From: Candidatus Rokuibacteriota bacterium
GTDB taxonomy: Bacteria > JAUVQV01
Assembly (NCBI GenBank): GCA_030597995.1
Contig: JAUVQV010000053.1
Coordinates: forward strand, 1 to 6,435
Reading direction: 5' to 3'
Length of the DNA stretch: 6,435 nucleotides
The notes under the pieces: model-generated
Databases searched by the model: none
Told to the model about the DNA's origin: nothing
Seen by the model: the letters and a program-made list of their open reading frames with translations, nothing else
Made by a program: the position numbers and the translations under genes
In this document: in pieces, positions 5,462 through 6,435 of the stretch
Numbering within the stretch: the stretch's first letter is position 1
Layout of the letters: each line of letters begins with the position of its first letter

Positions 5462-6417
5462 ACAGGTAGTGCATCCCCGAGGGTAGACATGTTCTCCGGG
5501 GCCGTCGAAACACCGGCGGGAACAGCGTCGCCCGTCCCGTCAACCACTTCCCAGGCCCTGGTATCGGACATCAGTTTCCTGATCAGAAGGGCGTTCAACT
5601 GGTGTCCGGATCTCACGCTCACAAAATGGCCCCAGAAGGGGAAACCGGCAAGAAAGAGGTCCCCCAGGGTGTCCAGGATTTTGTGGCGGACAAATTCGTC
5701 TTTGAAACGCAACCCCCCCTCATTCAGAACCCGGTAGTCGTCAACCACCACGGCGTTGTCCAGGGAACCTCCCTTGGCGAAACCGTTTGCGAGGAGAGTC
5801 TCGACATCACGCTTGAAACCGAAGGTCCGCGCCGCGCCGATCTCCTTGGCGAAGTTCCGCTCGGAGTGGAGATAGCTGTTTCTCTGTTCATGAATCAATG
5901 GATGATTGAACGCAACCGTGCAGGAGATCTGGGTTTGGGGAGCGGGGAAAATACCGACTTTCTTTTTCCCTTCCGCGATCTCGACCGGCTTCTTCACCCG
6001 CAGGCAGGGCTGGGGCACACCCTGCTCTGTAACCCCGGCATGCCGTATCAGGTGAATGAAGGGAGCGGCGCTGCCATCCATGATCGGAATCTCGGGAGCG
6101 TCAATCTGGACCAGGACGTTGTCCACTCCCAGGCCGGCGAAGGCCGCGAGGAGATGCTCGACCGTACGAACGTGAGCGTCGCCGCTGGCAAGCGAAGTCG
6201 CCAGCTTGGTGTCGAAAATGTTTTCGTAGGAGGCTCGGATGGTGGGCTGTCCGGGAAGATCAAGCCTCTGAAAAATCACACCCGAGGACGGGGGCAGGGG
6301 CCGCATGGTCATGTTGATGATCATACCTGTGTGCAGCCCGATACCGTAACAATTGATGGACTGCCGTAATGTCCTCTGCCTTCTCAGAAGTCTACTGATC
6401 ACCACTCTCCCATCCAT
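5458..6417 (-). CDS. lpxC: UDP-3-O-acyl-N-acetylglucosamine deacetylase LpxC
   Basis: A zinc enzyme of the cytoplasm that removes the acetyl group from UDP-3-O-acyl-GlcNAc, the committed step of lipid A synthesis. From ATG at 6417 the protein has 319 residues, close to the usual 300-310. The N-terminal QRTLRQS..GIGLHTG signature is present. VEHLLAAFAGLG carries the catalytic Glu87 and the first zinc ligand His88. APEIPIMDGSAAPF is the active-site loop, and RTFGF and VVDDYRVLNEGGLRF are conserved family segments. EFVRHKILDTLGDL supplies zinc ligands His245 and Asp249, and SGHQLN supplies the catalytic His272. Every key residue is intact. The start is uncertain: the frame stays open to a TTG at the window edge (6435), ATG 6417 has a weak upstream signal, and GTG 6402, preceded by GGGAG, would align best with the short E. 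coli N-terminus. The gene could also begin outside the window. It converges with rlpA; the upstream neighbour is not visible. Confidence 0.97.
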   Translation of the reverse strand: MDGRVVISRLLRRQRTLRQSINCYGIGLHTGMIINMTMRPLPPSSGVIFQRLDLPGQPTIRASYENIFDTKLATSLASGDAHVRTVEHLLAAFAGLGVDNVLVQIDAPEIPIMDGSAAPFIHLIRHAGVTEQGVPQPCLRVKKPVEIAEGKKKVGIFPAPQTQISCTVAFNHPLIHEQRNSYLHSERNFAKEIGAARTFGFKRDVETLLANGFAKGGSLDNAVVVDDYRVLNEGGLRFKDEFVRHKILDTLGDLFLAGFPFWGHFVSVRSGHQLNALLIRKLMSDTRAWEVVDGTGDAVPAGVSTAPENMSTLGDALPV

Positions 6418-6435
6418 CTCACGCCATGAAACCAA

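Noticed and set aside
5602..6369. 255-codon open frame on the plus strand opposite lpxC
   Set aside because: Antisense shadow of a fully conserved LpxC.

Overview
This window most likely comes from a Gram-negative bacterium with moderately high GC. It encodes LpxC (lipid A synthesis), an RlpA-type outer-membrane lipoprotein and a class A penicillin-binding protein. PurF is of the [4Fe-4S], propeptide-bearing type. Together with the purine-rich/pyrimidine-rich intergenic hairpin repeats, this suggests Desulfobacterota (the former Deltaproteobacteria) or a related phylum. That placement is inference from gene style, not a measured phylogeny.

Layout, left to right. Positions 1-186 hold no gene I can support, but the extreme left has palindromic repeat-like sequence cut by the window edge. 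Positions 187-473 look like a small non-autonomous mobile element (MITE-like): imperfect terminal inverted repeats, TA on both sides, no transposase, and an interior that can fold almost end to end. Directly against its right end, on the minus strand, is a 45-codon membrane-protein fragment (468-605). Its stop codon lies inside the element's terminal repeat, so it looks like a gene cut off by the insertion. Then come two minus-strand genes: a complete class A PBP (mrcA/PBP1A type, 662-3037) and, upstream of it, purF (3112-4548), 74 bp apart and possibly co-transcribed. A short divergent promoter region (about 4549-4620) separates purF from plus-strand rlpA (4621-5277). rlpA converges on minus-strand lpxC (5458 to about the right edge). 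The 180 bp between them is filled by an array of about four related hairpin units spaced 31-32 bp, with inverted outer ends, probably serving as a two-way transcription end.

The genes are mostly cell-envelope housekeeping: PBP1A builds and cross-links peptidoglycan, RlpA trims stripped glycan strands at the septum, and LpxC commits UDP-GlcNAc to lipid A. PurF, the first step of purine synthesis, is the metabolic exception. All four main genes look intact with their key catalytic residues. I see no CRISPR array, tRNA, rRNA, phage gene or transposase gene, and no convincing new multi-gene system. The non-routine content is in the intergenic elements and the truncated gene beside one of them.
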